From Myxococcus sp. RHSTA-1-4 (lineage in GTDB: Bacteria > Myxococcota > Myxococcia > Myxococcales > Myxococcaceae): 64,000 nucleotides of DNA. The stretch spans positions 308,996 through 372,995 of the forward strand of contig NZ_JAIQDG010000005.1 in NCBI RefSeq assembly GCF_020037125.1, given 5' to 3'. Shown here piece by piece: positions 42,432 through 52,030 of the stretch. A program made the position numbers and the translations under genes. Within the stretch, counting starts at the first letter, position 1. Each line of letters opens with the position of its first letter. The notes under the pieces were generated by a model. The model saw only the letters and a list, made by a program, of their open reading frames with translations, ran no database searches and was not told where the DNA came from.

Positions 42432-43631
42432 TCAGGTGTGGTGGTGCAGGCTCTCCACGAGGTACGGGTCGCCCGCCGGAATCATGGGCGCCGAGCGCAC
42501 CGCGCGCGTCACCGCCAGCGTGAACAGCCCGCCCACGCCCACGATGCCGGCCAGCTCGTACATGCCCAGGCCGGCGCCGTCCGGCATGTTCGACGGAGCC
42601 ACCATCAGGTGCAGGTCCAGCCAGCGGCCGGCCAGGAGGACGGCGGCCACGCGCAGCAGGTGCGCCGGGTTGCGCTTCGCCGGCCGGGGCAGCAGCAGGA
42701 CGAAGGGCAGGGCCCAGTTCAGGACGAGGTTCAGATAGAAGGGCACCGCCCACCCGCCGTGCATGCGCGGGATGAAGTAGGCCGTCTCCTCCGGGATGTT
42801 CGCGTACCAGATGAGCAGGAACTGCGAGAACCAGAGGTAGGCCCACAGCGTGGCGAAGCCGAACATCAGCTTGCCCAGGTCATGCAGGTGGCTGGTGTTG
42901 AGCTGGGGCAGCGCGCCCGCCCGGTGCAGCAGGATGGCGGCCACCGTAATCGCGCACACGCTCGAGCTGAGCAGGCCCGCGAAGTTGTAGAGCGCGTAGA
43001 TGGTGCTGAACCAGTGCGGCTCCAGGCTCATCAGCCAGTCGAACGCCGCCAGGCAGAACGTCAGGCCGAAGAGCACCAGGAAGACGGCGGACGTGGCCAC
43101 GTTGCGCTTCGTCAGCGCCTCGGTCCGCTCCGTGTCCTGCTTCAGCGAGTTGCGCCGCAGCACCCAGGTGAAACCCGCCCACAGCGCCAGCATCAGCACC
43201 ATGCGGATGGCGAAGAACGGCACGTTGAGGAAGGCCGCCTTCTTGTGCAGCAGGTGGTCGGTCTCCATGATGCCCGGCCGCGCCCACAGGTACAGCTTGG
43301 ACGCGAAGGGCACCAGCACCAGCAGCGGCACCGCGCCCCAGGGCACGTAGGAGGCGAACGCCTCCGGGATGCGCTTGAAGACGGTGAACCAGCCCGCGTT
43401 GGCCACGTACATCAGCGCCAGGAAGACGGCGCCGCCCAGGCCCAGGCACAGGAAGAGGAAGCCGCTGGTGAGCAGGCTGGACAGCGCGCGGGCCGGGTAC
43501 AGGGCCAGGCCCACGCCCAGCGTGCCCAGGCCCACCACCGCGGCCACCATCGCCGCGCGGCGCACGGCCGGGCTGACCTCGAAGCCTCCGCTGGAACCCG
43601 CCGGAGGAACCTCATGCACGTGGGAGCTCAT
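42432..43631 (-). CDS. actF: Alternative complex III subunit ActF
   Basis: 399 residues from the ATG at 43631. It is a polytopic membrane protein of about ten helices (AAMVAAVVGLGTLGVGLALYP, LFLCLGLGGAVFLALMYVANAG, RMVLMLALWAGFTWVLRR). The conserved NrfD-like SLEPHWFSTIYALYNFAGLLSS and FSQFLLIWYANIPEETAYF mark the ActF quinol-binding subunit. It overlaps actE by 4 bp. It anchors quinol oxidation in alternative complex III, which replaces cytochrome bc1. Confidence 0.93.
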   Translation of the reverse strand: MSSHVHEVPPAGSSGGFEVSPAVRRAAMVAAVVGLGTLGVGLALYPARALSSLLTSGFLFLCLGLGGAVFLALMYVANAGWFTVFKRIPEAFASYVPWGAVPLLVLVPFASKLYLWARPGIMETDHLLHKKAAFLNVPFFAIRMVLMLALWAGFTWVLRRNSLKQDTERTEALTKRNVATSAVFLVLFGLTFCLAAFDWLMSLEPHWFSTIYALYNFAGLLSSSVCAITVAAILLHRAGALPQLNTSHLHDLGKLMFGFATLWAYLWFSQFLLIWYANIPEETAYFIPRMHGGWAVPFYLNLVLNWALPFVLLLPRPAKRNPAHLLRVAAVLLAGRWLDLHLMVAPSNMPDGAGLGMYELAGIVGVGGLFTLAVTRAVRSAPMIPAGDPYLVESLHHHT

Positions 43632-44197
43632 GGCACGTCCTTCCGCGCCGTCTGCGCGGGGTTCTGCAACGTCCGGATGTAGTGGACGATCTTCCACCGG
43701 TCCTCCGGAGCCACCTGCGAGCCGTGGGCCGGCATCAGCCCCTGCCCGTGGGTGATGATGTGGAAGATCTGCCCGTCGGGCAGCCCCTTCGCGCGCTCGG
43801 CGAGCAGCGACGGCGGCATGGGGAAGCGCGCCGTCACCAGGCCGTCACCCAGCCCGCCGGTGCCATGGCACGGGGTGCAATAGCGCTGGAAGGCCGTCTG
43901 CCCCCGCGCCAGCACCTCGGGCGAGGCGGGGTACGGGTTCTTGAACTCGCGCCCCGCGCGCGCCGCCTCGTCCGGGCCGGAGGCCAGGTGCAGCGGCTTG
44001 AAACCCCGGGGCACCGTGCCCTTCGCCGGCCCCAGCAGCGTCTTGCCGTCCGGCGTGTTGGGGTTGGGCGCGAAGCTGTCGTACGGCACGGAGGACACCA
44101 TGTCCGGCGCGTACTCGTAGTTGGGCCGCGTCTCGTCCTGCTCGCAGCCCGCGGCGGCCAGCACCAGCGCCGCCAGACCAGGGAGTGCCTTTCTCAC
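43628..44197 (-). CDS. actE: Alternative complex III cytochrome c subunit ActE
   Basis: 189 residues. The lipoprotein signal is [19 protein letters not shown] single haem site (FQRYCTPCHGTGGLGDG) and later QGLMPAHGSQV supply Cys/His and a likely axial Met. The N-terminal RPNYEYAPDMVSSVPYDSF is diagnostic of ActE in complex III clusters. It overlaps actD and actF by 4 bp each. It carries electrons from the core to the next carrier on the periplasmic face. Confidence 0.93.
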   Translation of the reverse strand: MRKALPGLAALVLAAAGCEQDETRPNYEYAPDMVSSVPYDSFAPNPNTPDGKTLLGPAKGTVPRGFKPLHLASGPDEAARAGREFKNPYPASPEVLARGQTAFQRYCTPCHGTGGLGDGLVTARFPMPPSLLAERAKGLPDGQIFHIITHGQGLMPAHGSQVAPEDRWKIVHYIRTLQNPAQTARKDVP

Positions 44198-44715
44198 GAC
44201 GCCACCTCCACCCGGGCCATCTCCACCGCGCCATGCCGGCGCAGCACGTCCTCCGCGGCGGCCATGTCCGCGGGCGCCTCACGCGGCTCCACCGCGATGG
44301 CGAACCGGTCATCCGTCACCCGGGGCAGGGCCACGCGCTTGTTGCCCGGAAACAGCTTCGCGCGAATCAGGAAGGCCGCCACGGTGGTCAGGGCCGCGAA
44401 CAGCACCGTCAGCTCGAAGGAGACGGGGATGAACGCGGGGAACGAGTTGAACGGCTTGCCGCCCACGTTGAGCGGCCAGCTCACCACGCTGGTGTAGTAC
44501 TGCAGCGACAGGGCCGCCGCCGCGCCCGTCAGGCCCGCGCCGAAGCACACCCAGGTGAGGCGGCTGGGCCTCAGGCCCATGGCGTCGTCCATGCCGTGCA
44601 CCGCGTAGGGCGTGTACACGTCGTGCAGCGCGTAGCCGGCCTCGCGGACGGCGCGGGTGGCGTCGAGGACCTTCTCCTCGCTGTCGAAGTAGCCGATGAG
44701 GACGGAGGCGCTCAT
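44194..44715 (-). CDS. actD: Alternative complex III subunit ActD (DUF3341)
   Basis: 173 residues. It starts [24 protein letters not shown] and has two helices ([44 protein letters not shown]) flanking [13 protein letters not shown]. This is DUF3341, ActD of alternative complex III. It overlaps actC and actE by 4 bp. Confidence 0.93.
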   Translation of the reverse strand: MSASVLIGYFDSEEKVLDATRAVREAGYALHDVYTPYAVHGMDDAMGLRPSRLTWVCFGAGLTGAAAALSLQYYTSVVSWPLNVGGKPFNSFPAFIPVSFELTVLFAALTTVAAFLIRAKLFPGNKRVALPRVTDDRFAIAVEPREAPADMAAAEDVLRRHGAVEMARVEVAS

Positions 44716-46199
44716 ACGGGGACATCCTTTCGGGTGGCCATGGCCAGCGCGGGCGCGGCCATGCTGCCCTGGGCCGCGGGAAGCGGCTCGGGAGCGGAGT
44801 GCGCGGGCTTACGGGTACCGGAGTCGGCCGGAACCTCGCCGGGCTCGCGGGCGAAGCCCAGCACGCTCTTCACCTCGCCGATGGAGATGATGGGCAGCAC
44901 GCGCACGAAGAGCAGGAACAGCGTGAAGAAGAGGCCGAAGGTGCCGATGAACGTGCCCACCTCCACCGCCGTGGGCGTGTACATGGACCAGCTGCTGGGC
45001 AGGAAGTCGCGGTGCAGGCTCGTCACGATGATGACGAAGCGCTCGAACCACATGCCCACGTTGATGACCAGGGACAGCACGAAGATGGCCGCGGGCGACG
45101 TGCGAATCTTCTTGAACCAGAAGAGGTGCGGCGACACCACGTTGCACGTCACCATCGTCCAGTAGGCCCAGGCGTACGGACCGAACGCGCGGTTCAGGAA
45201 GGCGTAGCGCTCGTACTCGTTGCCCGAGTACCAGGCGATGAAGACCTCCGTCCCGTACGCCAGCGACACGATGCCACCGGTGACGATGATGACCTTCGTC
45301 ATGTTCTCCAGGTGGCGGATGGTGATGAGGTGCTCGTAGCCCAGCACCACGCGGGTGATGATCATCAGCGTCAGCACCATGGCGAAGCCGCTGAAGACCG
45401 CGCCGGCCACGAAGTACGGCGGGAAGATGGTGGTGTGCCAGCCGGGGATGACGGACGTGGCGAAGTCCATGGAGACGATGGTGTGCACGCTGAGCACCAG
45501 CGGCGTCGCCAGGCCGGCGAGCAGCAGGTACACCGTCTCGTAGCGGCTCCACGTCCGGTGAGAGCCCGTCCACCCCAGCGACAGCACCTTGAAGACGGCC
45601 TTGCGGATGCCCGCCTTCGCCCTGTCACGCACGGTGGCCAGGTCGGGGATGAGGCCCACGTACCAGAACACCGCGGAGACGGTGAAGTACGTGGAGATGG
45701 CGAACACGTCCCACAAGAGCGGCGAGCGGAAGTTCACCCACAGGCTGCCGCGCGTGTTCGGGTACGGCAGCACCCAGAAGGCCAGCCAGGGGCGGCCCAT
45801 GTGGATGACGGGGAAGAGCGCCGCGCACATGACGGCGAAGAGCGTCATCGCCTCCGCCGCGCGGTTGATGCTCGTGCGCCACTTCTGCCGGAAGAGGAAG
45901 AGGATGGCGGAGATGAGCGTGCCCGCGTGGCCGATGCCCACCCAGAACACGAAGTTGGTGATGTCGAAGGCCCAGCCGACCGTCTTGTTCAGGCCCCACA
46001 CGCCGATGCCCGTGCCCACCTGGTAGGCGACGATGCCGGCGCCGGTGCCCAGGATGGACACCGCGATGGCGAACGCCGCCCACCACTTCCAGGTGGGGGG
46101 GCGCTCCATGGGGGCGCAGATCTCCTCGGTGAGCTGGCCCAGGGTGCGCGCCTCGCTGACGAGCGGCACGCGCAGCGGGGACAGGTGCTGGTTGCTCAT
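44712..46199 (-). CDS. actC: Alternative complex III quinol subunit ActC (NrfD-like)
   Basis: 495 residues with about ten membrane helices ([58 protein letters not shown]). NrfD-family markers include [21 protein letters not shown], and [26 protein letters not shown]. It binds quinol on the membrane side and passes electrons to ActB. It overlaps actB by 4 bp. Confidence 0.94.
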   Translation of the reverse strand: MSNQHLSPLRVPLVSEARTLGQLTEEICAPMERPPTWKWWAAFAIAVSILGTGAGIVAYQVGTGIGVWGLNKTVGWAFDITNFVFWVGIGHAGTLISAILFLFRQKWRTSINRAAEAMTLFAVMCAALFPVIHMGRPWLAFWVLPYPNTRGSLWVNFRSPLLWDVFAISTYFTVSAVFWYVGLIPDLATVRDRAKAGIRKAVFKVLSLGWTGSHRTWSRYETVYLLLAGLATPLVLSVHTIVSMDFATSVIPGWHTTIFPPYFVAGAVFSGFAMVLTLMIITRVVLGYEHLITIRHLENMTKVIIVTGGIVSLAYGTEVFIAWYSGNEYERYAFLNRAFGPYAWAYWTMVTCNVVSPHLFWFKKIRTSPAAIFVLSLVINVGMWFERFVIIVTSLHRDFLPSSWSMYTPTAVEVGTFIGTFGLFFTLFLLFVRVLPIISIGEVKSVLGFAREPGEVPADSGTRKPAHSAPEPLPAAQGSMAAPALAMATRKDVPV

Positions 46200-49180
46200 G
46201 TTCCGCTTCCCGACCCGGTGTTCCGGATCTTCGTGAGGTAGGTGATGGACGACCCGATGTTCAGCTCCTCCAGCAACCGGTAGGCCCGGCCATCCTTCGA
46301 CAGCTTCGCCACGGCGCTGGCGGGGTCATTGATGTCCCCGAAGTGGATGGCCTTCGCGGGGCAGCTCTGCTGGCAGGCGGTCTGCGCGTCGCCGTCCTTC
46401 AGCGGACGGCCCTCGCGCTTCGCCTGGGCCTTGGCCTCCTGGACGCGCTGCACGCACATGGAGCACTTCTCCATGACGCCGCGGCTGCGCACGACGACGT
46501 CCGGGTTGAGCACCATGCGCTCCATCGGGTCGTCGTGCTTGTAGTCGAACCAGTTGAACCGGCGGACCTTGGTGGGGCAGTTGTTGGCGCAGTACCGGGT
46601 GCCCACGCAGCGGTTGTAGACCTGCTGGTTGAGGCCCTCGGTGGAGTGCACCGTGGCGAGCACCGGGCACACCGTCTCGCACGGGGCGTTCTCGCAGTGC
46701 TGGCACATCATCGGCTGGTGCACCACCTGCGGGTTGGCCTCGTCGCCCTGGTAGTACCGGTCCACGCGCATCCAGTGCATCTCGCGGCCGCGCAGCACCT
46801 CGTCGCGGCCCACGCTGGGGATGTTGTTCTCCGCCTGGCAGGACACCACGCAGGCCGAGCACCCCGTGCAGGCGCTCAGGTCCACCGCCAGCGCCCAGCG
46901 GTGGCCGTTGTACTCATGGCCGGACCAGATGGAGAGCGGGTGCGAGCCGTTGCCGCCGCCGTGCCCGCCCTCCTCCTCGTTGCCCGCGCGCGGGTTGGTG
47001 AGGAAGGCGGCCAGCTCCGCCTCGCGCACGTGCGGGCGGCCCTCCAGCCGGTGGTACGTCTGGGTGAGCGCCAGCGGCTGCTTCTCGCCGGTGGGCTCCA
47101 CCGCCACGCCCGGCACCACGCGCCGCGCGCGTCCCTCCACCACCGCCGCCAGCGGGTAGGCGTTGGCGCCGATGCCGTCCGCGACGCGGCCCGCCTTCGT
47201 GCGGCCATAACCCACCGCCACGGCGATGACGGACGGGTGCGTGCCCGCCTGGACGAGCACCGGCAGCGACACCGTCTTGCCACCCACCCCCACCCGCACC
47301 ACGTCGCCGTCGTTGAGCTTCAGCGCCTTGGCTCGGGCCGGGGCGATGAGGGCCTGGTTGCCCCACGTCGCCTTGGTGATGGGGTCCGGCACCTCCTGCA
47401 GCCAACCGTTGTTGGCGGGCGCGCCGTCGCGCACCGACACCGTGGGGTACAGCACCAGCTCCCACTCCACGGACGGACGGGCCACGCCGGCCAGCGCCTT
47501 CGCCAGCCCGTCCTCGCGGAAGGCCGGAGCCTCCACCGCCGCCGCGGGCAGCGTCACCACGCCCCGGCGCACGGCGTCGTCCCAGAAGGCGCCGAAGTCC
47601 TGCCCCGCCGCGCCGGCCCTGGAGAAGACCTCCGCCTCCCAGCGGGCGCGGAGGAAGTCATAGTGCGGCTGGGAAGCCCCCGCCCACGTGAGCAGCGACT
47701 CCACCACGGAGCGTGTCTCATGCAGCGGGGCCACCGCGGGCTGGCGCAGGGACAGCACGCCGCGCCGGGGCTCCGCGTCGCCCCAGGACTCCAGGGCGGT
47801 GGAGTCCGGCGCGTGGTAGCGCGCCAGGGTGGCCGTCTCGTCGAGCCGGTCATTGGTGGCCACGGAGAGGGGCACGGCCTTGAGCAGCGTCTCCAGCTCC
47901 CCGCCGCGCGGGTCCGAGTAGGCGGGGTTGACGCCGAGGAAGAGCACCGCGCCCACGCCGCCGGCGCGCACCTCCGACAGCAGCTCGCCGTAGGACAGCG
48001 CGTCCGCGTCCAGCGCCATGCCGTCCGCCAGGGACACCGTGGTGCCCTCGCTGCCCAGCAGCGCGTTGGCCGTGCTGGCCAGCACCTGCGAGGCCACGTC
48101 GTCTCCACCGCACACCACCAGCGCGTGGCTCCGCTGCGCCCACAGCGCATCCACCATCTCGTCGAGCGAGGACTCCTCCAGCGCCGGCGCGGGCAGCTGG
48201 GCCAGGGCGGGCACCGTGCGGCCCGCCTTCACCGCCAGCTTGCGCACCAGGGCGCCCAGCGCGGGCGTCAGGTCGGACGGAGCCACCTGGAAGCGGCGGT
48301 CCGCGGCGGCGCCAGTGAGCGTCAGCACCGGCTCCACCTGGAAGTGCCGCGCCATCTCCCGCTTGCCGGCCGCGTCGCGCGCCTCCGTGTACTGGCGCGT
48401 GAAGGCCACCGGCGAAATCCACGTGCCCAGGAAGTCCGCGCCGAAGCTGGCGATGACCTTCGCCTTGTCGAAGCGGTAGTCCGGCACCATGCGCACGCCG
48501 TGCGTGACGCGGTAGGCGTCGCCGATGGCGGCCAGCTCGCCCAGCGGCTCGTAGCGCACCGTGCGCGCCGTGGGGTACGCGGTGAGGAAGCGCCGCACCG
48601 CGGCCTCGGCGGTGGGGCCCATCACCCAGGGCAGCACCACGCGGATGGCCTTGCCCGCCTCCGTGGCCTTGCGCAGCCCCTCCGTCACGCCGGCGTCCAG
48701 CTCAGCCCAGGTGGTGCGCTTGCAGGACAGGGCCGGGAAGCGAGCGCGGCTGGCGTCATAGAGGGAGAGGACGGACGCCTGGCCCACCGCGCACACACCG
48801 CCGCGGGACACCGGGTGCTCGTCGTTGCCCTCCACCTTGATGGGGCGGCCGTCGCGCGTCTTCAGCAGCAGGCCGCACTGGGCGCTGCAGCCGCCGCAGG
48901 TGGACGCGTACCAGAGCGCCAGGCCCGGGGTGACTTCGTCCGGCCGGGCCACGTAGGGGATGACCTTCTGCACCGGGGCGCGGTTGCAGGCCACCAGGGC
49001 CGCCGTGGCGCTCAAGCCCATCATCTTGAAGAAGTCGCGGCGGCTGCTCGCGTCCGGGGGCGCGAAGGCCGTGCCCACCGGCAGTTCCTCGGCGAACTCG
49101 TTGCGGGCCTGCTCGAGGACGCCGGGGTCACCCGCGCGCTCCGCCAGGCTCTGCCAGTACTTGGGAAGGGTGTCGGACAT
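46196..49180 (-). CDS. actB: Alternative complex III iron-sulfur subunit ActB
   Basis: 994 residues. [21 protein letters not shown] is a twin-arginine-like leader (RRDFFKMMG) ending in a cysteine, suggesting Tat export with a lipid anchor. Residues about 70-720 resemble a molybdopterin oxidoreductase shell with [14 protein letters not shown] near the N-terminus. The C-terminal 250 residues hold ferredoxin cysteine groups ([63 protein letters not shown] and [14 protein letters not shown]). ActB is the fused electron relay on the periplasmic side. It follows actA by 12 bp. Confidence 0.94.
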   Translation of the reverse strand: MSDTLPKYWQSLAERAGDPGVLEQARNEFAEELPVGTAFAPPDASSRRDFFKMMGLSATAALVACNRAPVQKVIPYVARPDEVTPGLALWYASTCGGCSAQCGLLLKTRDGRPIKVEGNDEHPVSRGGVCAVGQASVLSLYDASRARFPALSCKRTTWAELDAGVTEGLRKATEAGKAIRVVLPWVMGPTAEAAVRRFLTAYPTARTVRYEPLGELAAIGDAYRVTHGVRMVPDYRFDKAKVIASFGADFLGTWISPVAFTRQYTEARDAAGKREMARHFQVEPVLTLTGAAADRRFQVAPSDLTPALGALVRKLAVKAGRTVPALAQLPAPALEESSLDEMVDALWAQRSHALVVCGGDDVASQVLASTANALLGSEGTTVSLADGMALDADALSYGELLSEVRAGGVGAVLFLGVNPAYSDPRGGELETLLKAVPLSVATNDRLDETATLARYHAPDSTALESWGDAEPRRGVLSLRQPAVAPLHETRSVVESLLTWAGASQPHYDFLRARWEAEVFSRAGAAGQDFGAFWDDAVRRGVVTLPAAAVEAPAFREDGLAKALAGVARPSVEWELVLYPTVSVRDGAPANNGWLQEVPDPITKATWGNQALIAPARAKALKLNDGDVVRVGVGGKTVSLPVLVQAGTHPSVIAVAVGYGRTKAGRVADGIGANAYPLAAVVEGRARRVVPGVAVEPTGEKQPLALTQTYHRLEGRPHVREAELAAFLTNPRAGNEEEGGHGGGNGSHPLSIWSGHEYNGHRWALAVDLSACTGCSACVVSCQAENNIPSVGRDEVLRGREMHWMRVDRYYQGDEANPQVVHQPMMCQHCENAPCETVCPVLATVHSTEGLNQQVYNRCVGTRYCANNCPTKVRRFNWFDYKHDDPMERMVLNPDVVVRSRGVMEKCSMCVQRVQEAKAQAKREGRPLKDGDAQTACQQSCPAKAIHFGDINDPASAVAKLSKDGRAYRLLEELNIGSSITYLTKIRNTGSGSGT

Positions 49181-49192
49181 TGCGGGGGTACC

Positions 49193-49834
49193 TCAGCGGT
49201 GGCAGCTGGAGCAGTCCGTGGGGGGCTGCAGGATGCGGGGTTCCTTCAGCGGCGCGGGCGGCGGCGTCCCGCTGGACATGGCGAGCAGCTCACCCGAGCG
49301 AGGCGCGGAGGGCGGGGGCGCGGAGACCTGCTCGGCCGCCGTCTTGCGGTGGCAGTCCAGGCACCAGCCCATCGTCATCGGCTCCACCTGCTCCAGGCGC
49401 ACCATCTCCTGCACCGGGCCGTGGCACGTCTGGCACTGCAGGCCCGAGGTGACGTGGCTGGCGTGGTTGAAGTACGCGTGGTCCGGCAGGCGGTGGATGC
49501 GCACCCACTCCAGGGGCTTGTTCTCCGCCACCGAGGCGGCCACCTTCTGGATTTCGGGCGAGTCCTTCTTCACCTGCGTGTGGCAGTTCATGCACACGCT
49601 GGAGGGGGGCACGCCTGCGTGGCGGCTCTTCTCGGCGCCCACGTGGCAGTACTGGCAGTCCAGCTCGTACTGGCCTGCGTGGACCGCGTGGGAGAAGGCC
49701 ACGGGCTGCTCGGGCATGTAGCCCTGCTGGTTGTTCACCGGGCCGCTGCAGCCCGACAGGGCCAGGGCGGCGAGCGCGCCCGCCCAGCCGGCGGCGCGGG
49801 TGAGGCGCGGGGTATGAATCGAGGCGTCGTTCAT
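49193..49834 (-). CDS. actA: Alternative complex III pentahaem cytochrome ActA
   Basis: 213 residues from the ATG at 49834. A membrane segment (AAGWAGALAALALSGC) ends in a lipobox-like cysteine. Five CxxCH motifs are visible: CQYCH, CMNCH, CQTCH, CLDCH and CSSCH. VAFSHAVHAGQYELDCQYCHVGAEKSRHAGVPPSSVCMNCH is a typical ActA block (quoted in two parts: the start and the two haem sites). It moves electrons from ActB outward. It lies 17 bp after the NarI-like gene. Confidence 0.93.
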   Translation of the reverse strand: MNDASIHTPRLTRAAGWAGALAALALSGCSGPVNNQQGYMPEQPVAFSHAVHAGQYELDCQYCHVGAEKSRHAGVPPSSVCMNCHTQVKKDSPEIQKVAASVAENKPLEWVRIHRLPDHAYFNHASHVTSGLQCQTCHGPVQEMVRLEQVEPMTMGWCLDCHRKTAAEQVSAPPPSAPRSGELLAMSSGTPPPAPLKEPRILQPPTDCSSCHR

Positions 49835-49851
49835 GGCGGTGGGCCCCCGCT

Positions 49852-50493
49852 TCAGCGGGCGGTCTCCTCCCGGGGCGTGGCGAGCATCGGAGTGTCGTTG
49901 GCGGGCTTCAGCGCCACGGCGGCCCCGCGCCGGGCGGGGACGAAGGGCGCCAGCGCCAGCAGCGCGAACCCGGCCAGCGTGTGGAGCTGGTAGACCATTG
50001 GCGTCTGGGCCATCAGCGCCGCATCCGGCTGGAAGACCATCAGCGAGCGCAGGTACGGCACCGACACGTGGAGGTACCAGGCGGAGCCCCAGCGCAGCGC
50101 CACGGCGATGTGCAGGCCGGTGAGCACCTGGGCCAGCAGCATGCCGAGGAAGCCGGCCGCCACCCACTGCCCCTCGCGGGCACGGCGCAGGGTGAGGCTC
50201 AGCAGGCCCCAGCCCAGCAGCATGCCGCCAATGAGGCTCACCGCCTCCAGGGTGAAGAGGCGCGCCGGAGACGCGTTGAAGGACTGCATCGCCCGGGGCG
50301 CGGCCAGCCCCAGCAGGTGGACGAGGGCCACGGTGACGCCGCCGGCCAGCACGGCACGGCCCGCGGGCGTCCAGGGCTCACGGGAGCCACGGGCCGGGGC
50401 CGAGGGGCGCGTCACCATCCGGCGCACCCCGCCCGCCACGGCCACGCCGGCCGCCGCGTAGGGAATGAAGGAGAAGAAGAAGGAGTCGCTCAC
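49852..50493 (-). CDS. NarI-like membrane cytochrome b subunit
   Basis: 213 residues with five helices. SGVHLLGLAAPRAM, LTGLHIAVALRWGSAW and YQLHTLAGFALLALAPFVPA carry histidines on several helices suited to b-type haem ligation, as in the nitrate reductase gamma subunit. No nitrate reductase alpha or beta subunit is present. It lies between a dihaem cytochrome c and actA and so probably belongs to the same quinol-oxidising complex. Confidence 0.8.
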   Translation of the reverse strand: MSDSFFFSFIPYAAAGVAVAGGVRRMVTRPSAPARGSREPWTPAGRAVLAGGVTVALVHLLGLAAPRAMQSFNASPARLFTLEAVSLIGGMLLGWGLLSLTLRRAREGQWVAAGFLGMLLAQVLTGLHIAVALRWGSAWYLHVSVPYLRSLMVFQPDAALMAQTPMVYQLHTLAGFALLALAPFVPARRGAAVALKPANDTPMLATPREETAR

Positions 50494-50517
50494 GGGAGGC
50501 CTCGCTCGAGCACGCCG

Positions 50518-51363
50518 TCAGGGGTGGTGCGGGTCCTTCCCGCGCGGTCCCCAGACGATTCCGATGAACCCCAGCGCGGCGAGCAGCCCGACGACGCCGA
50601 GGAAGAAGAAGTCCTTGTCCTTGCGCGGCTTGCTGCCATCACGGGAGGCGTCCGCCAGGTACGCCTTCACGGCGTACTGCTCCTCCTCGGTGAGCGGCGC
50701 CTTCGCGTACAGCTCGCGCATCAGCGGCGTGTCCAGCTTCGCCAGCAGGGGCCGGATGCCGCGCTCGCCCTGCTTCGCGAAGGTGAAGGTGAGGTTCGGC
50801 CCCAGCGTGCCGCCACCGGCCACGCCGATGCCGCGCACGTCGTGGCAGCCGATGCAGGCGGGGCCGCCGTTGGCCAGCGGCTCGCCGCCCTCGAAGAGCC
50901 GGCGGCCGAGGGCCACCTCCTCCGGCGTGGCGTCCGTCCCCATCTTCGCGGCCGCGGACGGCTTGCAGGCGCTGCCGCCCTTCGCCGTGCACTCACGGAA
51001 GAAGGCGAAGAGGTTCGCGCGCTCCGTGTCGTTGAGCGACTGGTCCGGCATCCGGATGCCGTTGAACTTCTTCAGCAGCTCACTGGCCACCGGGTCGCCC
51101 GAGTCGATGAGCGCACCCGGGCTCTGGATGAAGCGGGTGACCCACGCCTCATCGCGGCGGTCCAGCACGCCGCGCAAGTCCGGGCCCACACGGTCGCCCT
51201 CGCCCGCTGTGTGACAGCTCGCGCAACGCTGCGTGAAGAGCTGCGCGCCCTGCTGTGCGCCCTGCGCCAGCGCGGCGGGTGCCGCCAGCATGGCCAGGAG
51301 CTGAATGACGGGGACGAACCTGCGCGCCGGGCGCGGTCGTCCACCCTGGGCTTGTGTCCGCAT
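50518..51363 (-). CDS. Membrane-anchored dihaem cytochrome c
   Basis: 281 residues. An N-terminal signal (VPVIQLLAMLAAPAALAQG) precedes two haem sites, FTQRCASCHTAGEGDRVGPDL and GGPACIGCHDVRGIGVAG. The C-terminus is a membrane anchor (KDKDFFFLGVVGLLAALGFIGIVW). It opens the act cluster, followed 24 bp later by the NarI-like gene. It may carry electrons between the complex and a terminal oxidase, which is inference. Confidence 0.88.
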   Translation of the reverse strand: MRTQAQGGRPRPARRFVPVIQLLAMLAAPAALAQGAQQGAQLFTQRCASCHTAGEGDRVGPDLRGVLDRRDEAWVTRFIQSPGALIDSGDPVASELLKKFNGIRMPDQSLNDTERANLFAFFRECTAKGGSACKPSAAAKMGTDATPEEVALGRRLFEGGEPLANGGPACIGCHDVRGIGVAGGGTLGPNLTFTFAKQGERGIRPLLAKLDTPLMRELYAKAPLTEEEQYAVKAYLADASRDGSKPRKDKDFFFLGVVGLLAALGFIGIVWGPRGKDPHHP

Positions 51364-51490
51364 CGCTGCGTGCCCCTCCTCGCGGGGAGGCCGGGCTCAT
51401 TGCCCGGCACACCGCGGCACGACTGCAATGCAGGGGCCAGATTGCCTGGAAGCGAACACCCAGGCGGGCGCGCGGGATCCGAGGCCGGAG

Positions 51491-51534
51491 GAGCGCAGCA
51501 TTTGCGCCGCGCGGGCCGCGCGAGCGCAGCATTT
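51491..51534. promoter_or_regulatory. Direct 13-bp repeat upstream of the act operon
   Basis: GAGCGCAGCATTT occurs at 51491-51503 and 51522-51534, 31 bp apart (about three helical turns), 128-171 bp upstream of the first gene of the act cluster. It lies in the 205-bp gap before the next minus-strand gene. It could be a regulator site; no clear -35/-10 pair was found. Confidence 0.4.
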
Positions 51535-51568
51535 TCCCGGCACACCGTTCCGCGCGGCTACAGCGACA

Positions 51569-51967
51569 TCACATGGCGGTGGTGGTGAACACGCCGCGGC
51601 CGATGGCCATGATGCCGCCGATGATGAGGATGAGCGCCACGCCCACGCCCACCACTGGCAGCGTGAAGCCCGGCTGGGGGCGGCGGCGGTTGAGGGACAT
51701 CGCCAGCTGGGCGACGACGGCCGCGAACACCATCATCACGATGTGCCCGATGAGCGCCGGGTAGTAGATGCGCGTCACCAGCACGAGGATGCCCAGCAGC
51801 ACCTGCAGGTGCAGCAGTCCGGCGAACGAGGCGCCAAGGATGCGCCCGCCCTTGTCGAACGGGCGGTTCGTGGCGAGCCCGAAGACGCAGTAGGCGAACG
51901 CCAGGATTCCCGCGAGCAGCACCAGGTAACGCAGCCCGGAGTGGGCGTAGAAGAACATTCGGTCCAT
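51569..51967 (-). CDS. Small four-helix membrane protein
   Basis: 132 residues from the ATG at 51967 (MDRMFFYAHSGLRYLVLLAG). Four transmembrane helices are visible. Histidines occur on successive helices (FFYAHSGL, GLLHLQVLLG, ALIGHIVMMVF), a pattern suiting b-type haem, but no cytochrome b561 or related family motif is certain. It lies among respiratory genes and converges on nothing; function is unknown. Confidence 0.75.
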   Translation of the reverse strand: MDRMFFYAHSGLRYLVLLAGILAFAYCVFGLATNRPFDKGGRILGASFAGLLHLQVLLGILVLVTRIYYPALIGHIVMMVFAAVVAQLAMSLNRRRPQPGFTLPVVGVGVALILIIGGIMAIGRGVFTTTAM

Positions 51968-52030
51968 GGCCCCGCTGCTTAGCAACGCCCGGGGCGTCAC
52001 GCACGTTTCACGCGCGTTTCATGGAACGCT

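Noticed and set aside
46343..49993. A plus-strand open frame of 1216 codons
   Set aside because: It is antisense to actB and actA, which have definite iron-sulfur and haem motifs, and its composition is that of a shadow.
49852..50493. Nitrate reductase operon
   Set aside because: Only a NarI-like membrane subunit is present; no catalytic or iron-sulfur nitrate reductase subunit or chaperone is seen.
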